Positions 14,562-22,048 of a stretch of 64,000 nucleotides of DNA are shown here, in pieces. The stretch is taken from NCBI GenBank assembly GCA_034522075.1, contig JAXHLO010000015.1:17065-81064 (forward strand), given 5' to 3'. This DNA is from UBA7803 sp034522075 (GTDB lineage: Bacteria; Pseudomonadota; Gammaproteobacteria; Pseudomonadales; Azotimanducaceae). Position 1 is the stretch's first letter. Every line of letters starts with the position of its first letter. The notes below the pieces were generated by a model that searched no databases, was not told the DNA's origin, and was given only the letters and a program-made list of their open reading frames with translations. The position numbers were made by a program, and so were the translations under genes.

Positions 14562-16586
14562 GTGGATCATAGCGTCGACCCCATGACACTGCTGCCGCTG
14601 CCGCGGCGGCAGACGCCGGGACAGGGCCCGCAGCTGCCGGCGGACCAGCGGCTCGAGGTCCGTTATCGCGGCGTGCGCACGGCTCGTCTGGAATGGGCGG
14701 CCGCGCGCCTGCTGGCGGCGCGGCCCGGCGGCAGCGGCCCGGCTGTGCCGCTGATCATCGACTGCGCCGCGGCCGGGGCGGACTATCCCGCTCTGGGAGA
14801 CGACGAATCCTATGTGCTCGACATCGGGCCTGCCGCCATCGAGTTGCGCGCCGCCGCGGAATGGGGCGTGCTGCGCGGCATGGCGACCCTCACGCAGCTT
14901 TGCTGCAGCGATTGCCCGCTGGCCGTACAGCGCATCGAGGACAGTCCGCGCTTTGCCTGGCGCGGGCTGATGCTGGATGTGGCCCGGCATTTCATCCCGT
15001 TGGCGGATCTGTTGCGCACTCTCGATACCATGGCCGTGTTCAAGCTCAACGTCCTGCATCTGCACCTGTCCGATGATCAGGGCGTCCGCTTCGCCAGCCG
15101 CCGTTATCCCGATCTGGCCAGCGCTGAGCACTATTCCCGCGATGATCTTCGCCGGCTGCTGCGCCACGCCGCCGACCTCGGCATCCGTGTGGTCCCGGAG
15201 CTGGACGTGCCCGGACATGCCACCGCGTGGCTCACCGCCTATCCCGAGTGGGGCAACCGGCCGGCACAGCCGACCCGGCGCTTCGGCGTGCACCGGGCCT
15301 GTCTGGATCCCACGCGGCCGGAGGTTCTGCTGGCGGTGACGGAGCTGTTCACCGAGCTGGCCGAGACCTTTCCGGATAGCTGGGTGCACCTCGGCGGGGA
15401 TGAAGTGCATCCGCAATGGTGGAGCGACGATGCCGGCATCGCCGACTTCATGGCTCGTAACAATCTGCCGGACGTTGCCGCCCTGCAGGCTCGCTTCAAC
15501 CGTCATGTGGCAGCGGTGCTGAGCCGGCTGGGCAAGCGGGCCATCGGCTGGGACGAAGTGCTGCATCCGGATCTGCCTGCCGACGTGGCGGTTCAGGCGT
15601 GGCGCGGCGTCACGGCCCGGGACCGGGCTCTGGCGGCCGGCCGCGACTGCGTGCTGTCGGCACCGTACTATCTGGATCTGTTCTATCCAGCGGACGTGCA
15701 TTACGGCTTCGATCCCGCGGCCCCCGAGGACGAACTGCTGGCGGCTGAGGATGCCCTGCTGGAAGATCCCCGGCTCGCCCATGTGGCCGCCGGCATGGCG
15801 TGGACGCGCCAGTGGCGGCAGATCGAGGCGGGCGCGGCGTCGCAGGCCCGCGGCACCCTGCTCGGTGCCGAAGCCTGTCTGTGGACCGAGCTGGTGAACC
15901 CTCGGGTGCTGGATGTGCGTCTGTGGAGCCGAATGCCGGCGCTGGCCGAGCGCTTCTGGTCCCCGGGCGAGGTGACGGACGTGGCCGATCTGCAGCGGCG
16001 CCTGCACGCCGCCCTCCGCCACCTGCCGCGCTGGGCCGGTGTGAATGTGTCCGGTGACTTGTGGCAACTGGTCCGCGAAGCCGGGGTGAGCGAGGCCTGG
16101 GACCCGTTGGTGGAAATGCTCGAGCCGGTGAAGTGGTATGGACGCCTGCTCGGCGAGGAGGCGCTGGCGGCCCGTCTGCACGGCACCGAGATGCCCCAGG
16201 CACGGCCTTATGATGTGGATTCGCCGTTGAACCGGGTGGTGGATGCGCTGCCGCCGGAGGCGGTCGGGGTCAGGCAGCTCGAGGCTGTACTGCGTGGTGA
16301 GGCGCGCGGTGACCGCCCGGCACGCCAGGCCCTGCGCGATCTGGCAGCGGCCTGGGCGAACCTGGCGGAACAGGCGGGTCCTGCAGAGCTGGCAGTTGCC
16401 GCCCGCCGGCTGGCGGGTCTGGGCCGCACGGTCCTGGCGGTGCTGGATGGACAGACCTCCGCGGCAGCGGCGCGCAGCCGCATCAGCGAGGCAGGCGAGC
16501 CCATGGGGGAATATCTGCTGGCTGCGGCGCCGCTGCTCAGCGCATGGCTGGAACGCCGGCAAGCCGCGGCGGGCAATCATGAGTGA
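14562..16586 (+). CDS. Family GH20 beta-N-acetylhexosaminidase
   Basis: The 674-residue protein has a GH20b-like N-terminal domain and a catalytic TIM barrel. WRGLMLDVARHFIPLADLLRTLDTMAVFKLNVLHLHLSDDQG marks the barrel start and the catalytic Asp-Glu pair lies in HLGGDEVHP near residue 280. VPELDVPGHATAW and the late WTELV region also fit. The enzyme removes terminal GlcNAc or GalNAc. No signal peptide is visible, so action on imported chitooligosaccharides or wall fragments in the cytoplasm is likely. A helical extension of about 150 residues follows the barrel. It starts with GTG and overlaps the kinase gene by eight bases. Confidence 0.9.
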   Translation: MDHSVDPMTLLPLPRRQTPGQGPQLPADQRLEVRYRGVRTARLEWAAARLLAARPGGSGPAVPLIIDCAAAGADYPALGDDESYVLDIGPAAIELRAAAEWGVLRGMATLTQLCCSDCPLAVQRIEDSPRFAWRGLMLDVARHFIPLADLLRTLDTMAVFKLNVLHLHLSDDQGVRFASRRYPDLASAEHYSRDDLRRLLRHAADLGIRVVPELDVPGHATAWLTAYPEWGNRPAQPTRRFGVHRACLDPTRPEVLLAVTELFTELAETFPDSWVHLGGDEVHPQWWSDDAGIADFMARNNLPDVAALQARFNRHVAAVLSRLGKRAIGWDEVLHPDLPADVAVQAWRGVTARDRALAAGRDCVLSAPYYLDLFYPADVHYGFDPAAPEDELLAAEDALLEDPRLAHVAAGMAWTRQWRQIEAGAASQARGTLLGAEACLWTELVNPRVLDVRLWSRMPALAERFWSPGEVTDVADLQRRLHAALRHLPRWAGVNVSGDLWQLVREAGVSEAWDPLVEMLEPVKWYGRLLGEEALAARLHGTEMPQARPYDVDSPLNRVVDALPPEAVGVRQLEAVLRGEARGDRPARQALRDLAAAWANLAEQAGPAELAVAARRLAGLGRTVLAVLDGQTSAAAARSRISEAGEPMGEYLLAAAPLLSAWLERRQAAAGNHE

Positions 16587-17598
16587 TGCCGCCAGGCGCG
16601 CTCTGGCCGCCTGGCTTTCCGCGGCGGACGCCGCCGTGCTGAGCCCGCTGGGCAACGGCCACATCAACGATACCTGGCTGGTGGAAACCGCCGCGAGCCG
16701 CTTCGTGCTGCAGCGTATCAGTGCGGCCGTGTTTGCCGACCCCCGCGGGGTGGCCGACAAGGTGGCGCGGGTGGTGAGCCACCTGCGCGGCGGCGGCCGT
16801 GTGAACGTGCCGGAGCTGCTGCCCACCGCCGCCGGGAACCCGTGGCTGGAAGACGCCGGCGGGGTCTGGCGGCTGTGGGAGTTCGTGGCCGGCGGCAGAA
16901 CCCTCGAACGTCTCACCAGGCCGGCTCAGGCCGAGGCTGCGGGTGCCGCCTTCGGACACTTTCAGCGGGCTCTGGCCGATTTCGGCGTTGCCGTTGCCGA
17001 CCCCATTCCCGGCTTTCTGTGCCTGCAACACTACCTGGCCGAGCTGGATACGGTGCTGGCGGCTGCTGTGACCGACCGCGCCGTGGACGACCTGCTGGCC
17101 GCCGTCGCAACCCGGACCGATCTGCGCGGCCTGTTCGAAGACCGTGACCGGCTGGTGCACGGCGACTGCAAGGTCAACAACCTCCTGTTCCACCCCGACC
17201 GTGCCGAGGTTGTGTGTGTGCTCGATCTGGACACGGTCATGTGCGGCCACTGGGCGTGGGACTTCGGTGATCTGGCCCGTTCCGCGGCCGCCCGCGGCGA
17301 GCGCTTCGGCGAGCGCTTCGATGTGGCGCTGTTTGCTGCCGCCGCCCGGGGTTTTACCGCGGCTGCCGGTATTCCCGTAGACCGGGACGCGCTCCTGCTG
17401 GCGCCGCGCTATGTGGCCCTCATGCTGGGCGTGCGGTTTCTGACGGACCACCTGCGCGGTGACCGCTATTTCAAAGTTGCCGCCCGCGGGGACAACCTGG
17501 CGCGGGCTCGTGCACAACTGGCGCTGCTCGAGGATATGGAAGCCAGGGAGGCCGACCTGCGCGCGGCCCTTGGCCGCGCCGTTGGCTCCGGCCGTTGA
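16579..17598 (+). CDS. Aminoglycoside-phosphotransferase-fold kinase, N-acetylhexosamine 1-kinase-like
   Basis: This 339-residue kinase-like protein has the APH catalytic loop HGDCKVNNLLF (His194, Asp196) and the metal-binding DLDTVMCGHWAWDFGD (Asp216/218). HGDxKxNN with DxDTVM is the arrangement of NahK-type N-acetylhexosamine 1-kinases. It would phosphorylate GlcNAc or GalNAc released by the overlapping upstream GH20 enzyme, giving a sugar-1-phosphate ready for UDP-sugar formation. The first domain begins LGNGHINDTWLVE. The start overlaps the hexosaminidase stop by eight bases, so translational coupling is expected. AmgK-like activity on MurNAc is an alternative. Confidence 0.75.
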   Translation: MSDAARRALAAWLSAADAAVLSPLGNGHINDTWLVETAASRFVLQRISAAVFADPRGVADKVARVVSHLRGGGRVNVPELLPTAAGNPWLEDAGGVWRLWEFVAGGRTLERLTRPAQAEAAGAAFGHFQRALADFGVAVADPIPGFLCLQHYLAELDTVLAAAVTDRAVDDLLAAVATRTDLRGLFEDRDRLVHGDCKVNNLLFHPDRAEVVCVLDLDTVMCGHWAWDFGDLARSAAARGERFGERFDVALFAAAARGFTAAAGIPVDRDALLLAPRYVALMLGVRFLTDHLRGDRYFKVAARGDNLARARAQLALLEDMEAREADLRAALGRAVGSGR

Positions 17599-17601
17599 CG
17601 G

Positions 17602-17850
17602 TCAGGCTGCGCTGCTCAGGATCAGATTGACCACCAGCACCATGCCGACCACGAACAGTACCGTGAAAATCACGCCGGCAATGATGAAGTGCAAAGGCCG
17701 CCCGCGGCTGAAATCGCGTTCGCGATTGCGCCGCGACTGCACGCCCAGGGCGGCGGCCAGCGTGCTGGTGACGATTTCCCAGGGCGACAGCGGCTCCGGT
17801 GCGTCGCGCTGCTCCTCCTCGTCCTGCTGATGTTCCGGGGGCTGAGTCAT
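17602..17850 (-). CDS. DUF2970 small membrane protein
   Basis: An 82-residue protein with an acidic, Gln-rich N-terminus. A conserved block follows (WEIVTSTLAAALGVQSRRNRERDFSRG) and then one transmembrane helix (FIIAGVIFTVLFVVGMVLVVNLIL). This is the DUF2970 pattern: a positively charged, amphipathic region before a single C-terminal membrane anchor. Function is unknown. It ends three bases after the convergent kinase gene. Either of two nearby ATGs (17850 or 17859) could be the start; neither has a good ribosome-binding site. Confidence 0.75.
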   Translation of the reverse strand: MTQPPEHQQDEEEQRDAPEPLSPWEIVTSTLAAALGVQSRRNRERDFSRGRPLHFIIAGVIFTVLFVVGMVLVVNLILSSAA

Positions 17851-17940
17851 GGCGCGCATTGTAGCGGATCACGAGGTAGCGGATCACGAGCGCCGCCGGC
17901 CGCTTGCGGGAACGCAATGGACGGTGCGACCATCACGCCC

Positions 17941-18321
17941 ATGTCAATGCGCTCCACCATTCCCGTCTTCCGTCGCATGCTGCTGGGCAGCGCGTTGCTG
18001 TGGCTGGCCGGCTGCGCCGGCAATGACCGTCCGCTGCAGCTCGTATCCGGAACCGGTGCCATCTATCCGCCGGATGCCAAAGAGGAGGGTGTGGAAGGTT
18101 ATGTGGTGGTGCGCTACGACGTGAACGCCGAAGGCCGGGTGCACAATGCCCGCGTCGTGGCCGCCGAGCCGCCCGAGGTGTTCAACGAATCGGCCCTGCA
18201 GGCGGTCTCCCGCTGGCGCTTCCGGCCGCCGGAGCGCGACGGCGAAGCCCAGCCCGTGAGCGGGCTGGAGAGCCGCCTGGAATTCACTCTGAGCGGCGGC
18301 AGCGCCTACGAGGACTACTGA
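17941..18321 (+). CDS. TonB C-terminal domain lipoprotein
   Basis: The 126-residue protein starts with a lipoprotein signal: basic MRSTIPVFRRM, hydrophobic LLGSALLWL and lipobox LAGC. The mature part is a TonB C-terminal-like domain with AIYPPDAKEEGVEGYVVVRYDVNAEGRV, NESALQAVSRWRFRP and a final strand SRLEFTL. There is no long Pro-rich linker or inner-membrane anchor, so this is an outer-membrane or periplasmic TonB-like module, not a classical TonB. Function is unknown. Convergent with the nitroreductase gene. Confidence 0.8.
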   Translation: MSMRSTIPVFRRMLLGSALLWLAGCAGNDRPLQLVSGTGAIYPPDAKEEGVEGYVVVRYDVNAEGRVHNARVVAAEPPEVFNESALQAVSRWRFRPPERDGEAQPVSGLESRLEFTLSGGSAYEDY

Positions 18322-18328
18322 CCCGGCC

Positions 18329-18967
18329 CTACCAGCCGTTCCAGTGCGTGATGGTCGAAACCGGCTCCCGCTCGGCGCGCTTGAAGTCGGTGCCTTTCGT
18401 ATAAGCCACCGGCAGCAGGGCTGCCTGCAGCACGTTGTCGGGCAACCCCAGCAATCTGGCGGCTTCCTGCTCGTAGGCCAGGTGCAGGGTGGTCAGAGCC
18501 GAGCCCAGCCCGCGCGAGCGCAAGGCAAGCTGGAAGCTCCATACCGCGGGAAAGATCGACCCGTACAGGCCTGCCAGCATGGCCGGCGGCGTATCCGCCG
18601 GCGGGCGCCCTTCGACACAGGGGATGACGTGCACGGGTACCTCGTGCAGGTGCTCGGACAGGTAGACGGCGGAGCCGAATACCCGCTTGGTCTGCTCGTC
18701 GCCGCGCTTGTCTGCCTCGGCCCCGGCATTGGACAGATAAGCGTCGGCGCTGCGCCGATAGAGATCCGCCAGGCCCTTGCGCAGCTCCGGGTCGTCCACC
18801 ACCACCCAGCGCCAGGTCTGACTGTTGGAGCCCGTGGGCGCCTGAATGGCCAGCTCCAGACATTCCTCGATGACCGCGCGGGGCACGTCCCGCTCCAGAT
18901 CCAGGCGTTTGCGCACCGCACGGGTGGTGGCCAGCAGTTCGTCGGTCATTGCGGTGTCGAATTCCAT
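18329..18967 (-). CDS. Nitroreductase-family FMN oxidoreductase
   Basis: A 212-residue nitroreductase-fold protein. The N-terminal FMN phosphate site is RAVRKRLDLE, then the conserved CLELAIQAPTGSNSQTWRWVVVDDPELR. The C-terminal half contains the dimer and FMN segments around FQLALRSRGLGSALTTLHL. Family enzymes reduce nitro compounds, quinones or other acceptors with NAD(P)H; the substrate is not predictable. The ATG at 18967 follows a strong GGGGAGA site. Divergent from the M20 amidohydrolase across a 150-bp gap. Confidence 0.87.
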   Translation of the reverse strand: MEFDTAMTDELLATTRAVRKRLDLERDVPRAVIEECLELAIQAPTGSNSQTWRWVVVDDPELRKGLADLYRRSADAYLSNAGAEADKRGDEQTKRVFGSAVYLSEHLHEVPVHVIPCVEGRPPADTPPAMLAGLYGSIFPAVWSFQLALRSRGLGSALTTLHLAYEQEAARLLGLPDNVLQAALLPVAYTKGTDFKRAEREPVSTITHWNGW

Positions 18968-19117
18968 GTTTGTCTCCCCGGTTGATGGATCTGTATCTCC
19001 AACGGGCAGGGTATCACGGGTGCTCGACGGCCGAGGCGTGGCGGCAGGGGCCCGCGCATCGGCACGGCAATCCGGGTAACCTTGGCTGATTACCACGTTC
19101 GGTCCGGGAGGAAGACG

Positions 19118-20458
19118 ATGAGACATTGTGCAACACCGCTGGGTCGCGCGGCAGTGGGCCTGTCATGGGGCGGGGCTCTGCTCGGCCAGTTGCTGCTGGC
19201 CGCGGGGGCCGCGGCCGTGTCGCCGCAAGCCTTGAAATCCGCGGCGCAGGCGGTGGAAGACCAGGTCATCGCCTGGCGGCGCGACATTCACGAGCACCCG
19301 GAGCTGTCCAACCGGGAGACCCGCACCGCTGCCCTGGTAGCCGAGCATCTGCGCAGCCTGGGACTGGAGGTTCGCACGGAAGTGGCCCACACGGGTGTGG
19401 TGGGTGTGCTGCAGGGCGGCAAGCCGGGGCCGGTGGTGGCGCTGCGCGCCGACATGGACGCTCTGCCCGTCACCGAACGCACCGGCCTGCCCTATTCTTC
19501 CGAGAAACGCACGACCTACAACGGCCAGGATGTGGGGGTCATGCACGCCTGCGGCCACGACACGCACGTGGCCATTCTCATGGGCGCTGCCGAAGTGCTT
19601 GCCGGTATGCGCGAGCAACTGCCGGGTACGGTGAAGTTCATCTTTCAGCCGGCGGAAGAAGGGCCGCCCAAGGGTGAAGACGGCGGTGCCGACATGATGG
19701 TTCGCCAGGGTGTCCTGAAAGATCCCGATGTGGATGCCATTTTCGGCCTGCACATCAGCCAGGGCGACAAGGTGGGTCAGATGAGCTATCGGCCCCGCGG
19801 CGCCATGGCCAGCGCCCAGCGCTTCGAGATTCACGTCCAGGGCCGGCAGACCCACGGCGCACAGCCGTGGGCCGGCGTTGACCCCATCGTCGTCGGGTCA
19901 CACATCGTCACCGCTCTGCAGGCCGTGGTCAGCCGCCAGGCGGATCTCACCCGCGGGCCGGCGGTGGTCACCGTGGGTACGTTTCATGCCGGGGTGCGCA
20001 ACAACATCGTGCCGGACACCGCACAGATGAGCGGCACCATCCGCACCTTCGATGCCGGCATGCGGCAACGCATCCACGAGGACATCGAGCGTGTCGCGGT
20101 GTCGGTAGCGCAGTCCATGGGCGCCGAGGCAACCGTGGAAATCGACAGCGGGCTGCCGGTCACCTACAACGACGAGGCGCTCACGGACGCCATGCTGCCC
20201 ACCCTGCGTGACGTTTACGGCGCCGACAACGTGCGGCTGGGCGACCCGATCACCGGGGCCGAAGACTTTTCCTTCTATCAGGAGCAGATTCCGGGGCTGT
20301 TCTTCTTCATCGGCGGTCGCCCGCCGGAGGTGCCGCTGGAAGAGGCGATTCCCAACCACTCGCCGTTGTTCTATGTGGATGAGGACGCTCTGGTACTGGG
20401 CGTGGAAGCCATGAGCCGGCTGGCCGTGGACTATCTGTCGCGCGGCGGCGACTCCTGA
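19118..20458 (+). CDS. Exported M20-family amidohydrolase
   Basis: The 446-residue protein has an N-terminal signal peptide (hydrophobic LSWGGALLGQLLLAAGAAAV). The mature part is an M20D metal-dependent amidohydrolase: RRDIHEHPELSNRETRTAALV, LRADMDALPVTERTGLPY, the metal-binding HACGHDTHVAILMGAA, QPAEEGPP and GAEDFSFY. Family members hydrolyse N-acyl amino acids (hippurate, IAA conjugates, N-acetyl compounds). Export puts activity in the periplasm. Start ATG 19118 has a GGGAGG site. The 3' end overlaps the convergent DUF924 gene by 28 bases. Confidence 0.88.
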   Translation: MRHCATPLGRAAVGLSWGGALLGQLLLAAGAAAVSPQALKSAAQAVEDQVIAWRRDIHEHPELSNRETRTAALVAEHLRSLGLEVRTEVAHTGVVGVLQGGKPGPVVALRADMDALPVTERTGLPYSSEKRTTYNGQDVGVMHACGHDTHVAILMGAAEVLAGMREQLPGTVKFIFQPAEEGPPKGEDGGADMMVRQGVLKDPDVDAIFGLHISQGDKVGQMSYRPRGAMASAQRFEIHVQGRQTHGAQPWAGVDPIVVGSHIVTALQAVVSRQADLTRGPAVVTVGTFHAGVRNNIVPDTAQMSGTIRTFDAGMRQRIHEDIERVAVSVAQSMGAEATVEIDSGLPVTYNDEALTDAMLPTLRDVYGADNVRLGDPITGAEDFSFYQEQIPGLFFFIGGRPPEVPLEEAIPNHSPLFYVDEDALVLGVEAMSRLAVDYLSRGGDS

Positions 20459-21081
20459 TCCGCGGCGCGAACCGGCGCCTGGCCGAAGTTGCCGGCGGAT
20501 CGCAGAAAGTCGAGTTCCGCCGCCGAGCTGGGGCGGTCGAGCAGCGCGTTGCGGTGGGGAAAGCGGCCGAAACGGGCAACGATGTCCCGGTGTTCCCGGG
20601 CGTGCTGTAGAAAGCCGTCGGCGTGGTGGCGCTGGGCCGGATCCGTATCCTCCCGCAGCGCGTCGAACAGGCCCACGGACGTGTGCTGATCGAGCCGTGA
20701 CTCGGCATGCTGGAAGGGCATGTAAATGAAGGCGCGTTTATCGAACGCCAGTGCCGTGTCGGCGCCGCCGGCAACGACGCTGCGCGCCGCGCTCAAAGCC
20801 CGGGCATCGGTGGCGTAGGCGGCGGCCGTGCCGCGATGAATCTGCCGCGACAGCTGATCGCACAGCAGAATGTAGGCCAGGGTGCCCTGGATTGAATCGA
20901 GCCAGTGATCCAGTTCGCCGGCTGCGGCCCGCTCGAGTAAGGCGGCGAAGCGGCGGCTGATCCCGGCGTCGCGCTCGGCATCGGCTTTGAACCAGGCGCG
21001 GCGGTGGGCATCATCCGCAAGACCGTCGCTGAGGGTGCCGAACCAGAAAGCCGTGATCTGGTTGGGGTCGTGGTCCGGCAT
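20431..21081 (-). CDS. DUF924-family protein
   Basis: The 216-residue protein matches DUF924, an all-helical, TPR-like family. ITAFWFGTL near the start, AWFKADAERDAGISRRF, LILLCDQLSRQIHRGTAAAYATDARAL (seen here beginning YILLCDQ), FIYMPFQHAES and RFGRFPHRNALL are its conserved blocks. The biochemical role is unknown. The chosen start MPDHDPNQ leaves five bases after the upstream MBL gene, so the two are probably co-transcribed (MBL hydrolase first). An earlier ATG in frame at 21102 would overlap it. Confidence 0.85.
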   Translation of the reverse strand: MPDHDPNQITAFWFGTLSDGLADDAHRRAWFKADAERDAGISRRFAALLERAAAGELDHWLDSIQGTLAYILLCDQLSRQIHRGTAAAYATDARALSAARSVVAGGADTALAFDKRAFIYMPFQHAESRLDQHTSVGLFDALREDTDPAQRHHADGFLQHAREHRDIVARFGRFPHRNALLDRPSSAAELDFLRSAGNFGQAPVRAADQESPPRDR

Positions 21082-21086
21082 ACCTG

Positions 21087-22034
21087 CTACAGCCCCCAGC
21101 ACTCCAGATCATTGGCGAAAATCAGCGAGCCGTTGTAGCGTTCCTCGATGGCCTCGCGGCTGATGGACTCCAGCCCCCGGGTGCGATTCATGCGATGACC
21201 GAGGATCACCATGCGCACATCGGCCCGTTCGGCGATGTCGCCGATCTGACTCGGCGTCACGTGCAGATTGGTGGCCTCGCCCCGGGTGCCTTCGGGAATG
21301 GCGTGGTGAATCACCAGGGCATCCGCACCGGCGGCGAAGTCGGCCATGAGATCTTTCTGATTGTTGAAATCCCCGGTGAAGACGATGGACTGATCACCGA
21401 TCTCGACCCGCCAGGCCAGCGCCGGAACCGGCCCATGGTTGACGGGCACCGCCGCCAGACGGATGGTGTCGGCGCGGAACGCGGACCAGACCCGGCGGCC
21501 GGCAGCGGGCACGTTGCGCACGCTCAGCTTGTAGCCGCCGCTGCTGCGGAAGGTCAGAAAATCCGCCAGATAGGCGAACGCACCGTCGGCGCCGATCAGC
21601 CGCTCGACGAAGGTCTCGGTGTCCGGATAGGGGCCGGCGCCGTCCGGGCCGAGCACCGGCAGCAATGCTTCACGTCCGGCAAAGTAGGAGCCTTTGACGA
21701 ATGCCGGAAAGTCGCCGGCATGGTCGGCGTGCAGGTGGGTGAGGACGATGGCTTCCAGGTCCTCGAATTTCGCTCCGGCCTTGTCGAACGCCACCGACGA
21801 CCCGGGGGCGGTATCCACCAGCAGCAGCGCTTTGTTGTCGGCGAACACCACGTAGCCCGGGCCGCCCTGGCCGTCGTCGAGCTCGGGCCCGCCGGCGCCG
21901 AGAATCTGAATCCACACGCCTTCATTGCCGCAGTAGGGGGTCGGGTCGGTGCGCGGTTCGGCGGCCTGCACGGTGCCGAGCAGGGTGCACAGGATGATGC
22001 CTGCGACGGTCAGGTACGGCGGGAAACTGCCCAT
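21087..22034 (-). CDS. Exported metallo-beta-lactamase-fold hydrolase
   Basis: A 315-residue MBL-fold hydrolase with a signal peptide (YLTVAGIILCTLLGTVQA). The zinc motif is LTHLHADHAGD, with further ligands in PVNHGPVPALA, FTGDFNNQ and ILGHRM. The arrangement resembles arylsulfatase/RNase Z-like MBL hydrolases. The substrate is unknown and location would be periplasmic. The ATG at 22034 is preferred to ATG 22052 because AGGAGA sits six bases upstream. The upstream nadE gene ends 15 bases before it, so they likely share a transcript. Confidence 0.85.
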   Translation of the reverse strand: MGSFPPYLTVAGIILCTLLGTVQAAEPRTDPTPYCGNEGVWIQILGAGGPELDDGQGGPGYVVFADNKALLLVDTAPGSSVAFDKAGAKFEDLEAIVLTHLHADHAGDFPAFVKGSYFAGREALLPVLGPDGAGPYPDTETFVERLIGADGAFAYLADFLTFRSSGGYKLSVRNVPAAGRRVWSAFRADTIRLAAVPVNHGPVPALAWRVEIGDQSIVFTGDFNNQKDLMADFAAGADALVIHHAIPEGTRGEATNLHVTPSQIGDIAERADVRMVILGHRMNRTRGLESISREAIEERYNGSLIFANDLECWGL

Positions 22035-22048
22035 GATTGATCTCCTGT

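Noticed and set aside
14529..16916. A 795-codon antisense frame opposite the GH20 gene
   Set aside because: No motif, and it covers a hexosaminidase with all catalytic blocks; GC-driven shadow.
19075..19094. GGTAA-N10-TTACC inverted repeat before the M20 amidohydrolase
   Set aside because: Arms of only five bases are expected by chance in a window this size.
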